Assembly (NCBI RefSeq): GCF_949987535.1
Contig: NC_080067.1
Coordinates: 47,924,910 to 47,988,909, forward strand
Source of the DNA: Balaenoptera acutorostrata
Taxonomy: Eukaryota > Chordata > Mammalia > Artiodactyla > Balaenopteridae
Direction: 5' to 3'
Length of the DNA: 64,000 nucleotides
The translations under genes and the position numbers were made by a program. This document shows, piece after piece, positions 49,300 through 61,667 of this stretch. How positions within the stretch are numbered: position 1 is the first letter of the stretch; each line of letters starts with the position of its first letter. The notes under the pieces were generated by a model, which saw nothing but the letters and a program-made list of their open reading frames with translations, did not search any database and was not told where the DNA came from.

Positions 49300-50708
49300 T
49301 CATATGATATTTGTCTTTCTCTGACTTACTTCACTTAGTATGATAATCTCCAGGTCTATCCATGTTGCTGCAAATGGCATTATTTCACTCTTTTTAATGG
49401 CTGAGTAATATTCCATTTTATATATGTACAACATCTTCTTTATCCATTCATATGTTGATGGACATTTAGGTTGCTTCCATGTCTTGCCTATTATATACAG
49501 CACTGCAATGAACGTTGGGGTGCATGCATCCTTTCAAACCATGGTTTTCTCTGGATTGCCCAGGAGTGGGCTTGCTGAGTCATATGGTAGTTCTATTTTC
49601 AGTTTTTTGAGGAACCTCCATACTGTTCTCCACAGTGGCTGTATCAATTTACATTCCCACCAACAGTGCAAGAGGGTTCCCTTTTCTCCACACCCTCTCC
49701 AGCATTTATTGTTTGTAGACTTTTTGATAATGGCTGTTCTGACTGGTGTGAGGTAATATCTCATTGTAGGTTTGATTTGCATCTCTCTAATAATCAGTGA
49801 TGTTGAGCATCTTTTCATGTGCTTCTTGGCCATCTGTATATCTTTTTTTGGAGAAATGTCTATTTAGGTCTTCTGCTCATTTTTGGATTGGGTTGTTTCT
49901 TTCTTTGATATAGAGTTGCATGAGCTCTTTGTAAATTCTGGACATAAATCCCTTGTCAGTCACACTGTTTGCAAATGTTTTCTTCCATTCTGTGAGTTGT
50001 CTTTTCGTTTTGTTTATGGTTTACTTTGCTGTGCAAAAGCTTTTGAGTTTAATTAGGTCCCATTTGTTTATTTTTGTTTTTATTTCCATTACTCTAAGGG
50101 ACAGAACTAAAAAAAATATTACTGTGATTTATGTCATAGAGTGTTCTGCCTATGTTTTCCTCTAAGAGTTTTATAGTATCTGGTCTTACATTTAGGACTT
50201 TAATCCATTTTGAGTTTATTTTTGTCTATGGTATTAAAAAATGTTCTAATTTCATTTTTTCACATGTAGCTGTCCAGTTTTCCCAGCACCACTTATTGAA
50301 GAGACTGCTTTTTCTCTATTGTATATTCTTGCCTCCTTTGTTATAGATTAATTGACCATAGGTGCATGGGTTTATTTCTGGGCTTTCTATCTTGTTCCAT
50401 TGATCTATAGTTCTGTTCCTGTGCCAGTACCATACTGTTTTGATGACTGTAGTTTTGTAGTATAGTCTGAAGTCAGGAAGCTGATTCCTCCAGCTCCATT
50501 TTTCTTTCTCAAGATTACTTTGGCTATTTTGGGTCTTTTGCATCTCTGTACAAATTAAAAATTTTTTTGTTCTAGTTATGTGAAAAATGCCATTGGTAAT
50601 TTGATAGGGATTGAGTTGCATCTGTAGATTACCTTGCGTAACATAGTCATTGTGACAATATTGATTCCAAGAACATGGTATATCTTCCCATCTTTTTGTG
50701 TCATCTTC
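49300..50708 (-). pseudogene. L1 ORF2 C-terminal remnant, minus part
   Basis: It encodes the region after the RT core. Readable stretches include [13 protein letters not shown] near 50660-50708, [20 protein letters not shown] near 49690-49750, [19 protein letters not shown] near 49600-49640, and [19 protein letters not shown] near 49380-49450. They lie in different frames separated by shifts and stops, so no product is possible. It continues the plus-strand segment across the inversion junction at 50709-50711. Confidence 0.9.
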
Positions 50709-50710
50709 AA

Positions 50711-51171
50711 AAGTGGGCATAGAGAGAACCTACCTCAACATAATAAAGCCATATATGACAAACCTACAGCTAGCATCATACTCAATAGGGAATAACTGAA
50801 AGCATTTCCTCTAAGATCAGGAACAGGACAAGGATGTCCACCCTTGCCACTTTTATTCAACATAATTTTAGAAATCCTAGCCACAGCAGTCAGAGAAGAA
50901 AAGGAAATAAAAGGAATCCTGTTATTATTTGCAGATGACATGACAGTAAACATAGAAAATCCTAAAGATGCTACCAGAAAACTATTAGAGCTCATCAATG
51001 AATTTGGTAAAGTTGCAGGATACAAAAATAATACACAGAAATCTCTTGCATTCCTATACACTAACAATGAAAGATAAGAAAGAGAAATTAAAGAAACAAT
51101 CCCACATACCATCACATCAAAAAAGAATAAAATACTTAGGAATAAACCTACCTAAGGAGGCAAAGACCTAT
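50711..51171 (+). pseudogene. L1 ORF2 RT-core remnant, inverted part
   Basis: This is reverse-transcriptase core sequence. The FADDM catalytic motif is in the 77-codon frame at 50844-51077, which begins [12 protein letters not shown] after its Met. Ahead of it a '[13 protein letters not shown]'-type stretch reads across 50815-50850, with an in-frame stop before it. After the frame ends, [14 protein letters not shown] is readable at about 51120-51165. Compared with the L1 consensus I remember, about 30 bp just before FADDM is missing. It is non-functional. Confidence 0.9.
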
Positions 51172-51394
51172 TTTTGTTTTTAATCCATGAAAGTTTTCCT
51201 CAATTAAGTCTTTAAGGTTTGTCTTTGTCAAGGTTTCTTTATAAATAAGGATAATTTATTTCTGGAGAGGAAGATAGTGCCATTGTCTGCCCTTAATGTG
51301 AATCATCTTCTTTTAAATTTTCATACATTTTTTCTTTTTCCCTATACTACAGTAGAGATTATCAAGTTTATCTTCTAATAACATTTTTATACTT

Positions 51395-51715
51395 TTTTAA
51401 ACTTTGTGAAAAGTTTTAAACATATGTAGAATGAGAGCAAATGTTATAATGAACCACTCCCCCCCGCTGGTAGCATTCGCCAACTTCAACAATTATCATC
51501 ATGAGCCATTCTGTTTTGTTTAGACCACCAACCACTTTTTCTCACTTGATCAATGGATTATTTTGAGGCAAATCACAAAATTGTTTTTTGAACATAGTCC
51601 CAATAATCATGGCACACTTACAATATTGACAGTAATTCCTCAGTATCATCAAGTATCCAACTATTCATCACATTTCCTCTAATTGTCTATGAATTTTTTG
51701 TTGTTTTTTGGGAAG
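51395..51715 (-). repeat. Ancient L1-type 3' UTR, antisense
   Basis: 'cttcaacaattatcatcatg', 'ttttgaggcaaatcacaaa', 'atttcctctaattgtctatg' recall the reverse of an old L1/HAL1 3' UTR. Diverged. Confidence 0.5.
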
Positions 51716-53100
51716 TTTTTTTTTTTTCTTTTCAGTTTATTTCCATAAGAATCTAAATATCATAATTCAAAAATTACCATTGAATTTTATGGAGATTCAA
51801 ATATTTTTTAAGGAAATATTTCTTAAATATATCTTTCAGTATTTAGTCTTCAGACACTCCAGTTTATGAATGTTTGATCCTCGTTACTTATCTTCTAAAT
51901 TTGTCATTCCCTCATAAATCATTTTATTTTATTCATTTATTTTTTATTTTAATTTTTTTTTCTCCTGATCACCTTCTTTATTGCTTAAGGAAACATGTAT
52001 TATGTTTATCTTTCTATATGTTTATTTTTAATTTAAATTTTATTTCTGAAATATTTTTTCTTTTATTTCTAATTATTTCCTGAGTCCTGTCATCACACTT
52101 TTGAGTTTTCTAATTCTGGTTTTTCTTTTCTTTAATATCTTATTTTCTTAATGTCTTTTAGCTTACTTTTAAATAGATAGTTTATATATTTTACAAATTT
52201 TTGGCATGTTTGTGGCAAGCTCTTATTATCTTTAGGGATATATTTTGCTCCTTATTCTCTCTAATAAGAACTTATAATAGATTTGACCTAATCATTTTAG
52301 CTGTCCAGTTTTACAAGAAATTAATTACCTGGACTTTTAGAGGAGGCATGATACTGAATAGTTTTTCTAACATTACAGCACTCTTTCTTATATTGCTTCT
52401 ATGCAGTTTTTTAAAATGTAGTTTACTTTTTCAGATCTCCTACCTATTTCCTCCCCTAACCCCTTTTTTCCATACTTTCTTAGTTTTGAATCTCTATTGT
52501 ATTGTTCCTGCTCAGTTTTGATTCAATTCCTAGCAGGTGATTTTCACTGTGGGGTTTTGTTATGACATTTACTGGTGACATTGTAGAATTAGGATATCAG
52601 ACTTCTCTGGGTCCTTCAAACCTTACCGTCCAATTCTATTGGAATGTGTGAATCTTCTTCCATGTCAGCTGCCGTTCTCACATTGGTGATCCAGGCTTTA
52701 CAATGAGTGCCTCTTGTTTCTTCTGGAACTCTGTTCAGTCAGATGTTCCATTGCATCCTTTTGCACAGTTGTGAGCACAACACAGTGGCTGCTGTTGTCA
52801 GTGTTTGCCATCATCAGACTGTATTTTTAAGCTAAGGGGAACCTGGTCATCTAGCTTTCTGTTTGATGCTGTGTATGGATTTTTGTTTTGCTATCCTTGA
52901 TACTCTATCTGTTTTTAAATGGAGAGCTACAGGTGATTAAAAAAAATGCTGCTGCTATCTTCTCATCCCCTCCTCACCAGATTTAACATATAACGCGTAT
53001 TCAGATTTCTAAAGTGCATTTTTTGTGATTTAAGATAACAAAGGAATAAGAGGCTGAATTTTACTATCATATATAATTTTCAAAGTATTGTGAAAAGTCA
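51716..53100. other. Non-coding T-rich DNA, unassigned
   Basis: Strongly T-rich on the plus strand; parts may be the same ancient L1, but the matches are too weak to call. The 106-codon frame at 52201-52521 is hydrophobic because of the T-richness and is not a gene. Confidence 0.4.
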
Positions 53101-53104
53101 TACA

Positions 53105-54240
53105 TAGAAAGGTATAAAGAATAATGAGTTAATATTTATGAACACTTCTCACCTGGAGAAATGTATATCCTGACACAGTCATATTATTCTTATTTGGACC
53201 CTCTCTAGAAATAACCACTATCTTGGCTTTTTTCTCATTCCCAAGCATTGTTTTATCCTTTTAATTTTATATAAATGGGATGATGTTATTTAAATTTGTC
53301 TGCAAATTGATTTTTTTAACTTACTCTGATGTTGATAGCTTATTTTTATTGATATATAGAATTACATTTTTTCTATATACTACAAAATATTTGTCTGTTT
53401 TCTTGTTTATGTGCATAGATACTTTCTAACATTTGTTTTTCCAAAAGCTTTGACTTATCTTTTCACCTTTTTATGTTTTCATTTATCATTCAGAAGACTT
53501 GAATGTTAATGTGATCAATTTTATCAGTCTTATTTAATATGTCATTTTAGAATTTATAATTTCTCTAGACATTCTGCCTACCCAGAGATCATACAAATAA
53601 TTTCCTACATGTATTTTAGAAGCTTTAAATTTTACTTTTCATATTTGGTTTTCTAATCTGTCTGGAGTTGTTTGCATAACAGGGGGATTCAATTTTTTTC
53701 TCCTTTATGAATAAGCAATTGTTAAAGCAGCATTTAAATGTTCATCACTGATCTATAATAGCATATCTTTCATAATCCAAGGTTTCATGTATATTTAGGT
53801 CTGTTTCTGCACTAGTTAATTAGGTCCATTCATCTATTTGTTTGTGTGTGTGCCAGTGTTGCAATGTGATAATTATGATAGCTTAATAATTTCTCATTAT
53901 ATAGTAGTTCAAGATCTATAAACATATTCCTTTCCCTCTAATTAGACTTGGCTGTTATTGACACTTGGTTGAGTTCTATAAATCTTAGATTTAGTTTGTT
54001 TGAAGTCCACATCCATAGTCAGAAATCTTTTCTTACTTTTATTGGAATTACATTGAATTAATAATTAATATGGGGAGAAGTTTGTAGGATATTATAAACA
54101 ATTGAGTTATCTATACCTTAACAAGGCATACTTTCAATATAGTTAGGTTTGTTTATATTATGTCAAGACTTCTTCAACTTCTTTTTATTAATGCCTAATT
54201 ATTTTTAGAATATGCATACTTCCATTGAACTATTTAACAT
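53105..54240 (-). repeat. Ancient L1/HAL1 ORF2-like remnant, antisense
   Basis: 'ttctggagttgtttgcataac'-like text near 53660, 'gtccattcatctatttgttt', 'gttgcaatgtgataattatg', 'cttttattggaattacattg' and 'gaattaataattaatatggg' follow the antisense order of old L1s. No frame survives. Confidence 0.55.
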
Positions 54241-54276
54241 TTTAAGCTCAATATCTGTCTGTATCTTTACGGAGCC

Positions 54277-54736
54277 TATTGTGGGTTAAATTATGTCTCC
54301 CAAATAAGGGTATATTGAAGTCATAACCCTCAGTACCTGTGAATGTGACCTTATTTGGAAACTGAGTCTTTGAAGATGTAATCATGTTAAGGTCATACTG
54401 GATATGGATGAACCCTAAATCCAATGATCCAATGACAGGTGTTTTTATAATAGAGAAAAGAGAGGGAGATAGAGATAGACACATACAGAGGGAAGATGAC
54501 CCTTTGAAGGAGGCAAAAAACAACAAGCCAGGAAGTGCCAAGGATTGTTGGCATCCGCCAGAGGCTAGGAAGAGGCAAGACAGGATTCTTTCCTAGAGCC
54601 TTCAGAGGGAGCATGACCCTGCTAACACTTTGATTTCGGAGTTCTACCTTCCAGAACTGTGAAAGAATAAATGTATATTGTTTAAAGCCACCCCGTTTGC
54701 AGTAGTTTGTTATGGCAGCCCTAGGAAACTAATACA
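54277..54736 (+). repeat. MLT1-type MaLR LTR, sense
   Basis: About 460 bp, well aligned to the MLT1 LTR order: 'attgtgggttaaattatgtc', 'gaatgtgaccttatttggaa', 'ccctaaatccaatgatccaa', 'agagccttcagagggagca', 'ccttccagaactgtgaaaga' and the end 'taggaaactaataca'. The AATAAA at 54666-54671 is the LTR polyadenylation signal. A possible 5 bp duplication is GAGCC at 54272-54276 and GAGTC at 54737-54741 (four of five). No internal MaLR sequence adjoins, so it is a solo LTR. The minus frame at 54248-54541 is not a gene. Confidence 0.85.
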
Positions 54737-54879
54737 GAGTCCTTGTGTTTTTGAGGATAGCTTTTGACTTATTATAAAAATGCTATAATTAATAGCAAAA
54801 TCAATTTAAATTTTATATAATTATTGTACTTGATCAAGAGAGTGCACGTTATATATGACAAAAGGTGAAAGAGCACTGA

Positions 54880-55080
54880 TGATATTTTTTGTGTGCCTAC
54901 TATTTGCTAAGATCTATACTAAGTACTCTACTTGCATTACTTAATTTGCTAGTCACAGCAACCTCATGAGGCATTAATTACTATAATCCCCCTTTTTATA
55001 GATGAAGTGATCAAAGAGGGAGATTTTGTTTTCTCCCTTAACACTGGTTGAATAGCCAAACCATGATGAAATTTCAATTC
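54880..55080 (-). repeat. MIR SINE, antisense
   Basis: 'gtgtgcctactatttgctaa', 'acagcaacctcatgaggcat' and 'tatagatgaagtgatcaaag' match MIR in reverse complement. Confidence 0.65.
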
Positions 55081-55318
55081 TGAAATTAAATCAAGAGTTT
55101 TTAAACACCTTACAATGACTACCTTTCCTTTGCAGGGATTCAAAGATCATTAGAAAGTAAAGGGGCATTATTGTTAATCATGCTTAAAGGTTTAAGTATT
55201 TTATTTAAATAAATATTTTTTTAGAGCTACAATATATGAAAAAGGGCAGAATTTTCTGGAGCTCTGTTTGCTTTTCCTCATGCCCATGAAAACTCAGGTC
55301 TTTGCAAAATACAGAATT

Positions 55319-55434
55319 AAAACAGACATCTTATGGTGTATAATCTGTAAAAATACTGAATCACTATGCTGTACATCTGAAACTAACACAATATTGTAAG
55401 TCAACTATACTTCAGTTAAAAAAACAGACATCTT
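55319..55434 (+). mobile_element. Ultra-short L1 insertion (about 88 bp) with perfect target-site duplication
   Basis: A perfect 14 bp direct repeat AAAACAGACATCTT (55319-55332 and 55421-55434) flanks the last bases of an L1: 'ctgaatcactatgctgtaca', 'tctgaaactaacacaatatt', 'caactatacttcagtt' and a short A tail. The target reads AATT|AAAA, the L1 endonuclease site. Only the extreme 3' end was copied. Confidence 0.95.
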
Positions 55435-55535
55435 CATTTTACTAATAAGGAAAATGAGACTTTGGAAACAAAGTGACTTGTCCACAATCATATCAGATCC
55501 TGACAGAACTCAGATCAATAGGAGTCCTGCTGAGA
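55435..55535 (-). repeat. MIR SINE fragment, antisense
   Basis: 'attttactaataaggaaaat', 'gagactttggaaacaaagtg' and 'acttgtccacaatcatatca' match MIR in reverse complement. The short L1 abuts it on the left. Confidence 0.6.
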
Positions 55536-56925
55536 AGGAGAAGACCAGACAACACTTTTTACAGCATAATTGACACGGACCATCTGGGCTTCATGCTTTT
55601 CTTTTCACCGATAAAATAGGGAGCCCAGGCATTACTAAGCAAACTATCCCACAGCTGCAGGCAGTACCATGAACAGCTGTATGCAATGTGCATTTTATGA
55701 AATAATACAGCTGTTCTCCATTATAAATATTGCTGAGACGTTACATGCCATTTTAAATAAAGATGAATTACAAAGGTAATAACTGACAGTGATAGACTAC
55801 GTATCTTAGTTATGTATATAACACATTGTCTTCCATGTGTTATTTTTTTAGACCTTGGAAAATGCAGATTTCTTGAGCCTAATGAGGAACTAATGAATTT
55901 GAACCAATGGCTGAGAATTTTCTTTTACTTTTCTTCCTTGTATCTAATCACTGGGGAGATGCACTGATCTTAGGTGATCACAAATAAATATTTCAAATTC
56001 TTTTTCTTAATAAAAACTCCTAAATACATAGAGCATTGCAGTCTGGGTTGTGTAACAACCTGGCTTCCCTAAGGTGCATCAATGCCTTCCAGCATCATTT
56101 GGTTATATGTTTTGTGAACTTTCACATGATAGAAGTATGTTAGCTAGAATGAGCTGCCCCTAATCAACACCCATAAAGGTCAGAATATCCCCTGTGGTCA
56201 TATTTCCTGGAAATATGTTTGGGATGACAAATGACGAGAGAAGGGTTAAAGTTAGACCTTGAAGATTTTGTAAGAAAACAAAATAATCAGAGTTGATTGA
56301 GATATATGTCTAAACACAGATTACATTTAATGCTATCAGTATATCAGTCAATATGTAACAAGCAGCCATTGACTGTTGTAGTGTCTAACTCACTGATATA
56401 TACAAGAAGTATTTTCATATTTGTCTGTACCTCTCTGAATTCCTCTACATGGAGGATTGAAATAGCTCTCATGTGACAAAACAGGAGAGGAGGCTATTAT
56501 ACCCTTCTGCCCTAATAGCTTGTGCCTCAGGCTGTGGATGAGCTTGAAACAGCTTGATGTCATCTTAATGGAAGTCAGTGCTATTATAACAACTAGAGTT
56601 ATTTTTACATTTCTTGCAAATTTTACTGTCACCATATTACTGTCTGACATCTTCTGGGACCATAATTAGACAGTAAGTGTATTGAAAGCAGCTTGCTTCT
56701 TTTCTTTAAAATCTTAGAGCTCCCAAGTTCAGATGAATGTTTGAAAAGTCCTGCTTTGAGGAGGCATAGCCCTATCTTGATACTGAACCTAGAGCCTTGC
56801 CTAGTCTGATGAGATATTAGAAGTTTCTTCCATACCAGCCAATGGGTTTAGACAGAAACTTTGCCTCAGTGCCCTGGGGTAATCTATATGGTATTTAAAT
56901 ATGGCTGGGGCACAACAATAAAAGT
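55536..56925. other. Non-coding DNA, nothing recognised
   Basis: Single-copy looking. The 86-codon minus frame at 56390-56650 has no recognisable domain. Confidence 0.5.
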
Positions 56926-56929
56926 CTTA

Positions 56930-58015
56930 AAGGAAAACTTAAAAGGAGAACGTCTTCATGACATTAAAGTAGGCAAGATTTATTAAACTGTACACAAAAA
57001 GAATTAACCATAAATGAAAAAAGTTAAGTTGGCCTATATCAAAATTAACAACTTCTGTAATTAAAGGTACCATTAATAGTGTGTAACAATAACACATAGG
57101 AAAGGAGAAAATATTTATAAATATGTATATATGAAAAATATCCAGAATATATGAGGAAGTCCTAATAAATATGAAAAAAAGATTAGTAATCCAATAGGAA
57201 AAATGGGGAGAAACATTGAAGACACAGTAATGAAAATATCCAAATAGCTAATAAAGATATAAAAAGCCATCCAACTTCATTAGTCATTAAGCAATGCAAA
57301 TCCAAACATCCAATGTAATACCACCAGAATGGTTAAAATGAAATAGAGAGAAAGGTCAAGTGTAATGAAGATGTAGAGTCAACAAAATTTTCCTACAATC
57401 CTGTGGGTGTAAAAATTATTACAATAACTTGAGAAAATTGTTTATCAGCATTTACTAAATCTGAATTGCATATTTCACAATGCAGCAATTCTATACCTAG
57501 GTATATACCCAGAAGAAATATGTATATAGGCTTAATGAAAAACATGAGGTAGAATGTTTATAGCAGCACTATTCATAATTGCCTCAAACTAGAAATTATC
57601 CAGATGCCCGGTAAGAGAGTAGTAGATAAATTGTAATATAGTGACACAGTTGACTACTGTTCAGCAATGAGAATCAATGACCTACAACTATACAGAAAAA
57701 TATGGATGAATCTTACAAAATACTCTTGAGTCTGACACAAAGCATACATACTGTATAGTTTAACTTATAAAAGTAAAAAAAGAAAACAATTAGGCAAAAC
57801 TAATTTATGCTTTTATGTTCGGGATAATGGGAACTTTGGGGAGATGCTAATGACTGAAAGGAATCATTAAAGAGGCATCAAAACCCTGATAATATTCTGT
57901 TTCTTATTTTGGGTCCTGATTACATAGGTGTGTTTAATTTGTGAAGAGTTATCAAGATGACACTTATGATGTATGCACTTTCATTTTATATTACAATTCA
58001 ATAAAATGTTAAAAG
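56930..58015 (+). repeat. Old L1 ORF2 C-terminal and 3' UTR, sense
   Basis: 'tcaaaattaacaacttctgt', 'aagccatccaacttcattag', 'acccagaagaaatatgtata', 'gtttatagcagcactattca', 'ctactgttcagcaatgagaa' and the 3' UTR end 'cactttcattttatattaca' then 'ttcaataaaatgtt' run in L1 sense order. An AATAAA-type signal lies at the end. All frames are broken; divergence suggests an old subfamily. Confidence 0.8.
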
Positions 58016-60350
58016 TAAATACCTTTCAAGTGTGAGGTACGTATAAGCAGACTGATTTTTCTGCTCCTAACCCCACCTCTTATTTTCCTGCCTAACTTGC
58101 TGTCTGTCATGGGATTCTGCTTCCATTCTATCACTTGAGCAGTGTTTTGTTCCAGACAGTCATGTATGTTACCTGGAGCTCTCCCCATTCCCATACCGTT
58201 TCTTTTTTCACCTGGAGCTGGATCTTACTTCTAACAAAACTTGCACATCACTCTGATGTGCCTCGCTACCACCACTGACGTAAAGCCCCTCCAGTCTTGT
58301 CAATTTCTGCTGGTCCTTTGTGGATACATGGGCACTGAGGTCTGAACCGGGCATGGGTTTTCTATGCCCCCTCAAGATTGAATGATTTGAGATGCAAATG
58401 TTCCCCCAGAAGGAGACTTTGGGAAGAAAAACATAATGATGAGTTTATTCCCTGATGAGTTTATTCTGCTCCTACCTAAGCCCCTTCTAGGACATTCCTC
58501 CTCACTTGTCTCCACACAGATTCAGATACATTTTACATCTTAAACCTCTATAAGAAGAGCCCCACTTGTCTCACTATGTATTTTTCTGAAATATTATCTA
58601 GTTAAGTTAGGAATTAAAATTATTAGGCAAATATAACTCCTTCCTCTATTGTTATTTAAAAGAAGTAAAGATTTATAATTTGTGTGACGTTGTAACATTT
58701 AAAGTTTAATAAGTTTTATATAAAGCATTTTGAGGCAGTATCAAATACGAATAGGAGTTCCTTTCCTTTGACAGTATAAAAAGTTAATCTGTATAAGAAG
58801 CAAGTTTCAAAGTCATTGGTGACTTGCTCTGATAAGTTATCTTTCACAATTCACCACATTTCTCATTTAATAGGTACTTAATAGGCAGAAATGGATAGTC
58901 ATGATCAGCGAATTACTTTATTTTTTCTGGCCACTTATTTAAACATGCTTTATCTCATGCTAATTTTCCACACTATGGGATCTTGGGTAGAGCCCATATC
59001 AGTCTGTTTACTTCCAGACATTAGAAATAATTAAGAATACAAACAAAACAAAATAAATCAAAATATTTGTTTTCAGGGATTCAAATTTGGGACAAGTCTA
59101 AATCAAAGCTTTGCTCTCACCATCAATCTTCTCCGTGAACCCTCAACTCAAGCCTGATCTGCTTTTCCAGGGCAGTAGGGAAGAATGCTGTCGTCTCTTC
59201 TGGACCCTCCATGTTCTGTTTAACTCCACCCATTAGCCCCTCACTCTCAGCTTCCGGCTCATGTAGAGATGGACTGGTAAAACAGAATGAGAAGAATATG
59301 AGCAAATATTTCCCTACTTAGCTGACACCTGTGGTTCAATATTAGCTGGTGAGAAATAGGTGTTCTGGTGCTTGCTCTTTTGTGTGGAATTATTGGTGCA
59401 TCTTTTCAAAACTGTGAAAAGCTTTCTGAATTTCACTGTCCCCTGTCGTGGTGATACATTCTCTGGCTGACTTTATATTAATCAACTCACAGCTATTAAA
59501 CTGTAGTGGAACCCCATACAGATTCTTTCTTCTGGAACCCCTTTTGCCCCAGTAGGTGTTTCTCTTGAGCAGTAGTAGCCTTTTAAAACATGTCAGTTCC
59601 TGCTACCTTTGTGGTATCTACCTGGCCTTAGGGAACTGAAGTATACTCACCGGCCAACCACAGGAGTGCAGTTTGTTCCCATTATTGTCCTCTTTTTTTT
59701 TTTTTTGCAGGCTGTTAAATGAAGCCTCTTGTCTTCGGACTATTTCAGATGAAAGTCATTTCAAGTAACTGTGCCTTACCTCCAACCTCTATATAACGGT
59801 TCTCCCAAGAATGCTCTTGACTTTTGCCTTGTTAGCCCCCCTGCACAGGCTGAAGAGTTTAAGCATCTCAGTCAGCATGTTTTCAGGTAGTAAGCTATGA
59901 GCTTCCCTCCAAGCAAGCATCCACAACCTCTGGAAGTGTTCTCTCGGTGCCGCCTTCACTTGCCTTTGAGGTGGGATGGGCAAGGGGGCATCCCCATCCT
60001 CTCCACCATGGGGATGAAGAGTATTCTATACTCAGTATTCTATACTCCTAGCAATTTCTTTATAACAACTCCCCACACCCCAGTTAATAAATCCTTACCA
60101 TGCTTGATGTACACTGGAGACTAGTATTAGTTACTAAACCTGATTGCCTCATTCTTAGTTAGTCCCACATTTATATTTCTATGTTTGCCATTTGGAATTG
60201 TGTGCATTTGTACCTCATGCACTTCAGCTTTGAAGCTTTGATGAAACTCTAATAAAGTTCCAATTGACATGTTTTTATATATCTAATATTCTAGTGCATA
60301 TTTAGAACATATATTTCCTTAAGTCTATAAACTTCATCTATGATTTTATA
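58016..60350. other. Non-coding DNA with two tiny tandem duplications
   Basis: No repeat family or exon recognised. TGATGAGTTTATTC occurs twice at period 16 (58437 and 58453), and GTATTCTATACTC twice at period 14 (60021 and 60035). A T run lies at 59692-59706. Confidence 0.5.
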
Positions 60351-60355
60351 GACCA

Positions 60356-60678
60356 GTGCAGTCTAATAGGAATATAGTACAAGCCACAAATGTTATTTAA
60401 AGTTTTCTAGTTCAACTATTAAAACATTAAAAAGAAACAGATGAAATTAATCTAATAATACATGATATTTAACCCTGCATATTCAACATATAATCATTTC
60501 AACATGTGGTCAGTATAAAACTATTAATGAGATATTTTATGTACTTTTAAAATTTTCAAGTATTTAAATTCTGGTGGGTATCTTACACTTAAAGCACCCT
60601 CATTTCTAAGTAGCTGTATTTCAAGTGCACAATAGCCACAGGCCCTAATGGCTACCATATTATACAGTGCAGACAGAG
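60356..60678. repeat. hAT-like non-autonomous DNA transposon remnant
   Basis: It starts 'cagtgcagtctaataggaat' and ends 'gctaccatattatacagtgc'; the ends are imperfect inverted copies. Inner landmarks are 'agaaacagatgaaattaatc', 'taatcatttcaacatgtggt' and 'aagtgcacaatagccacagg'. I recall this as one mammalian non-autonomous hAT-type family but not its name. Confidence 0.65.
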
Positions 60679-60679
60679 T

Positions 60680-61665
60680 CAACTAACTTCTTAGAGGAAG
60701 ATCTAGGTCGTATTCATCTATTTATACATTTGGCACAGGTAGGGAAATTGTTAAATATAAGATGAATAAATATGTGAATTAATTTATGAGTACCTATAAG
60801 AAAAGTTAAAATATGTTATTGTGAAGAAAGTTATAAGAAACTTTCATCCAAGAGTCCCAGGGTTTCATTAATATCATGCAAGAGAAATATCTGACTATTG
60901 ACTCATTAAAATAATTAAAAGTTAAAAGTAAGAGGAGAGAATAACATTGAATTAGGAATTATTGGATAAAGTACTAAGGAGTTTTCAGTTCCTTAAAATA
61001 TGATTTAGAGTTGGGATTGAGTCACTTAAAAATAAGTTATTTTTAAAGAAAAAGCAAACCAAGTAGAATATCCCACTGGTTCCTTCAATATAATATAGTT
61101 AAGCATGTTAGTGGTGATCCTGGACCTTCCCATACTGAGGCTATTGATGTACCATCCTTCCTCTGTTGTCAGCTCATGCTAACTCTAGGTCAGGTTACTA
61201 AAAGGAAAAGTCCAATATTTTAATTTAGTCATTTGGTCCACAAACAACAATAAGAAGCACACAGTAATTTCTATTAAAAGTGTTTTTGGTAAGAAGAAGA
61301 TGGTACAATTTGCACTTTCTCACATTTGCTTTCTCACAATTGTTTCAGGATAAGCCTTCCACTGCTTATATATTCTATTTCTGTTTCACTTAGTAGAATT
61401 TCTGAGTTACACATAAATATAGTTAAGTTTTACTGCCAGGCAAGCCTACCCACAGACGATATTGACATTTATATTCTTTTGAATCTGCAGGGGGCTATAA
61501 ATGTTTTTACTACCTTCCAGTGAAACTTGAAGGTATCCTATTGATATCAATCAGATAATTTATAAGAACAGTAGTAAATTATAACCAGAATGAGTATAAG
61601 GACTATTTTGAGATAGTCTATTTTCTTTTGTCTTATCCAGAATAAAAAACATATATTTGTACAGA
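60680..61665. other. Non-coding DNA, nothing recognised
   Basis: AT-rich; the frame at 61326-61523 (+) has no recognisable family. Confidence 0.5.
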
Positions 61666-61667
61666 GA

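Larger units (their letters stand above)
48930..51175 (-). mobile_element. L1 with inverted 5' segment (twin priming)
   Basis: From 48930 to about 50710 the L1 is on the minus strand (3' UTR, then ORF2 C-terminal part). From about 50711 to 51171 the adjoining ORF2 segment is in the opposite, plus orientation. The plus piece carries the RT catalytic part and ends at ORF2 text just upstream of where the minus piece begins, with a gap of only tens of bases. That geometry is what twin priming gives. The 3' UTR differs from the copies at 16 and 28 kb. I could not find a clean target-site duplication. Confidence 0.9.

Noticed and set aside
50844..51077. FADD reverse-transcriptase motif as a retrovirus or retron
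   Set aside because: The flanking residues and the minus-strand continuation are those of L1 ORF2; there are no LTRs and no other viral genes.
48920..51190. A target-site duplication for the inverted L1
   Set aside because: Both flanks are T-rich (for example 'ttttttttaat' and 'gtttttaat'), so the similarity cannot be told from chance.
52201..52521. 106-codon hydrophobic frame as a membrane protein
   Set aside because: T-rich DNA gives Phe/Leu-rich translation in any frame; no family resemblance.
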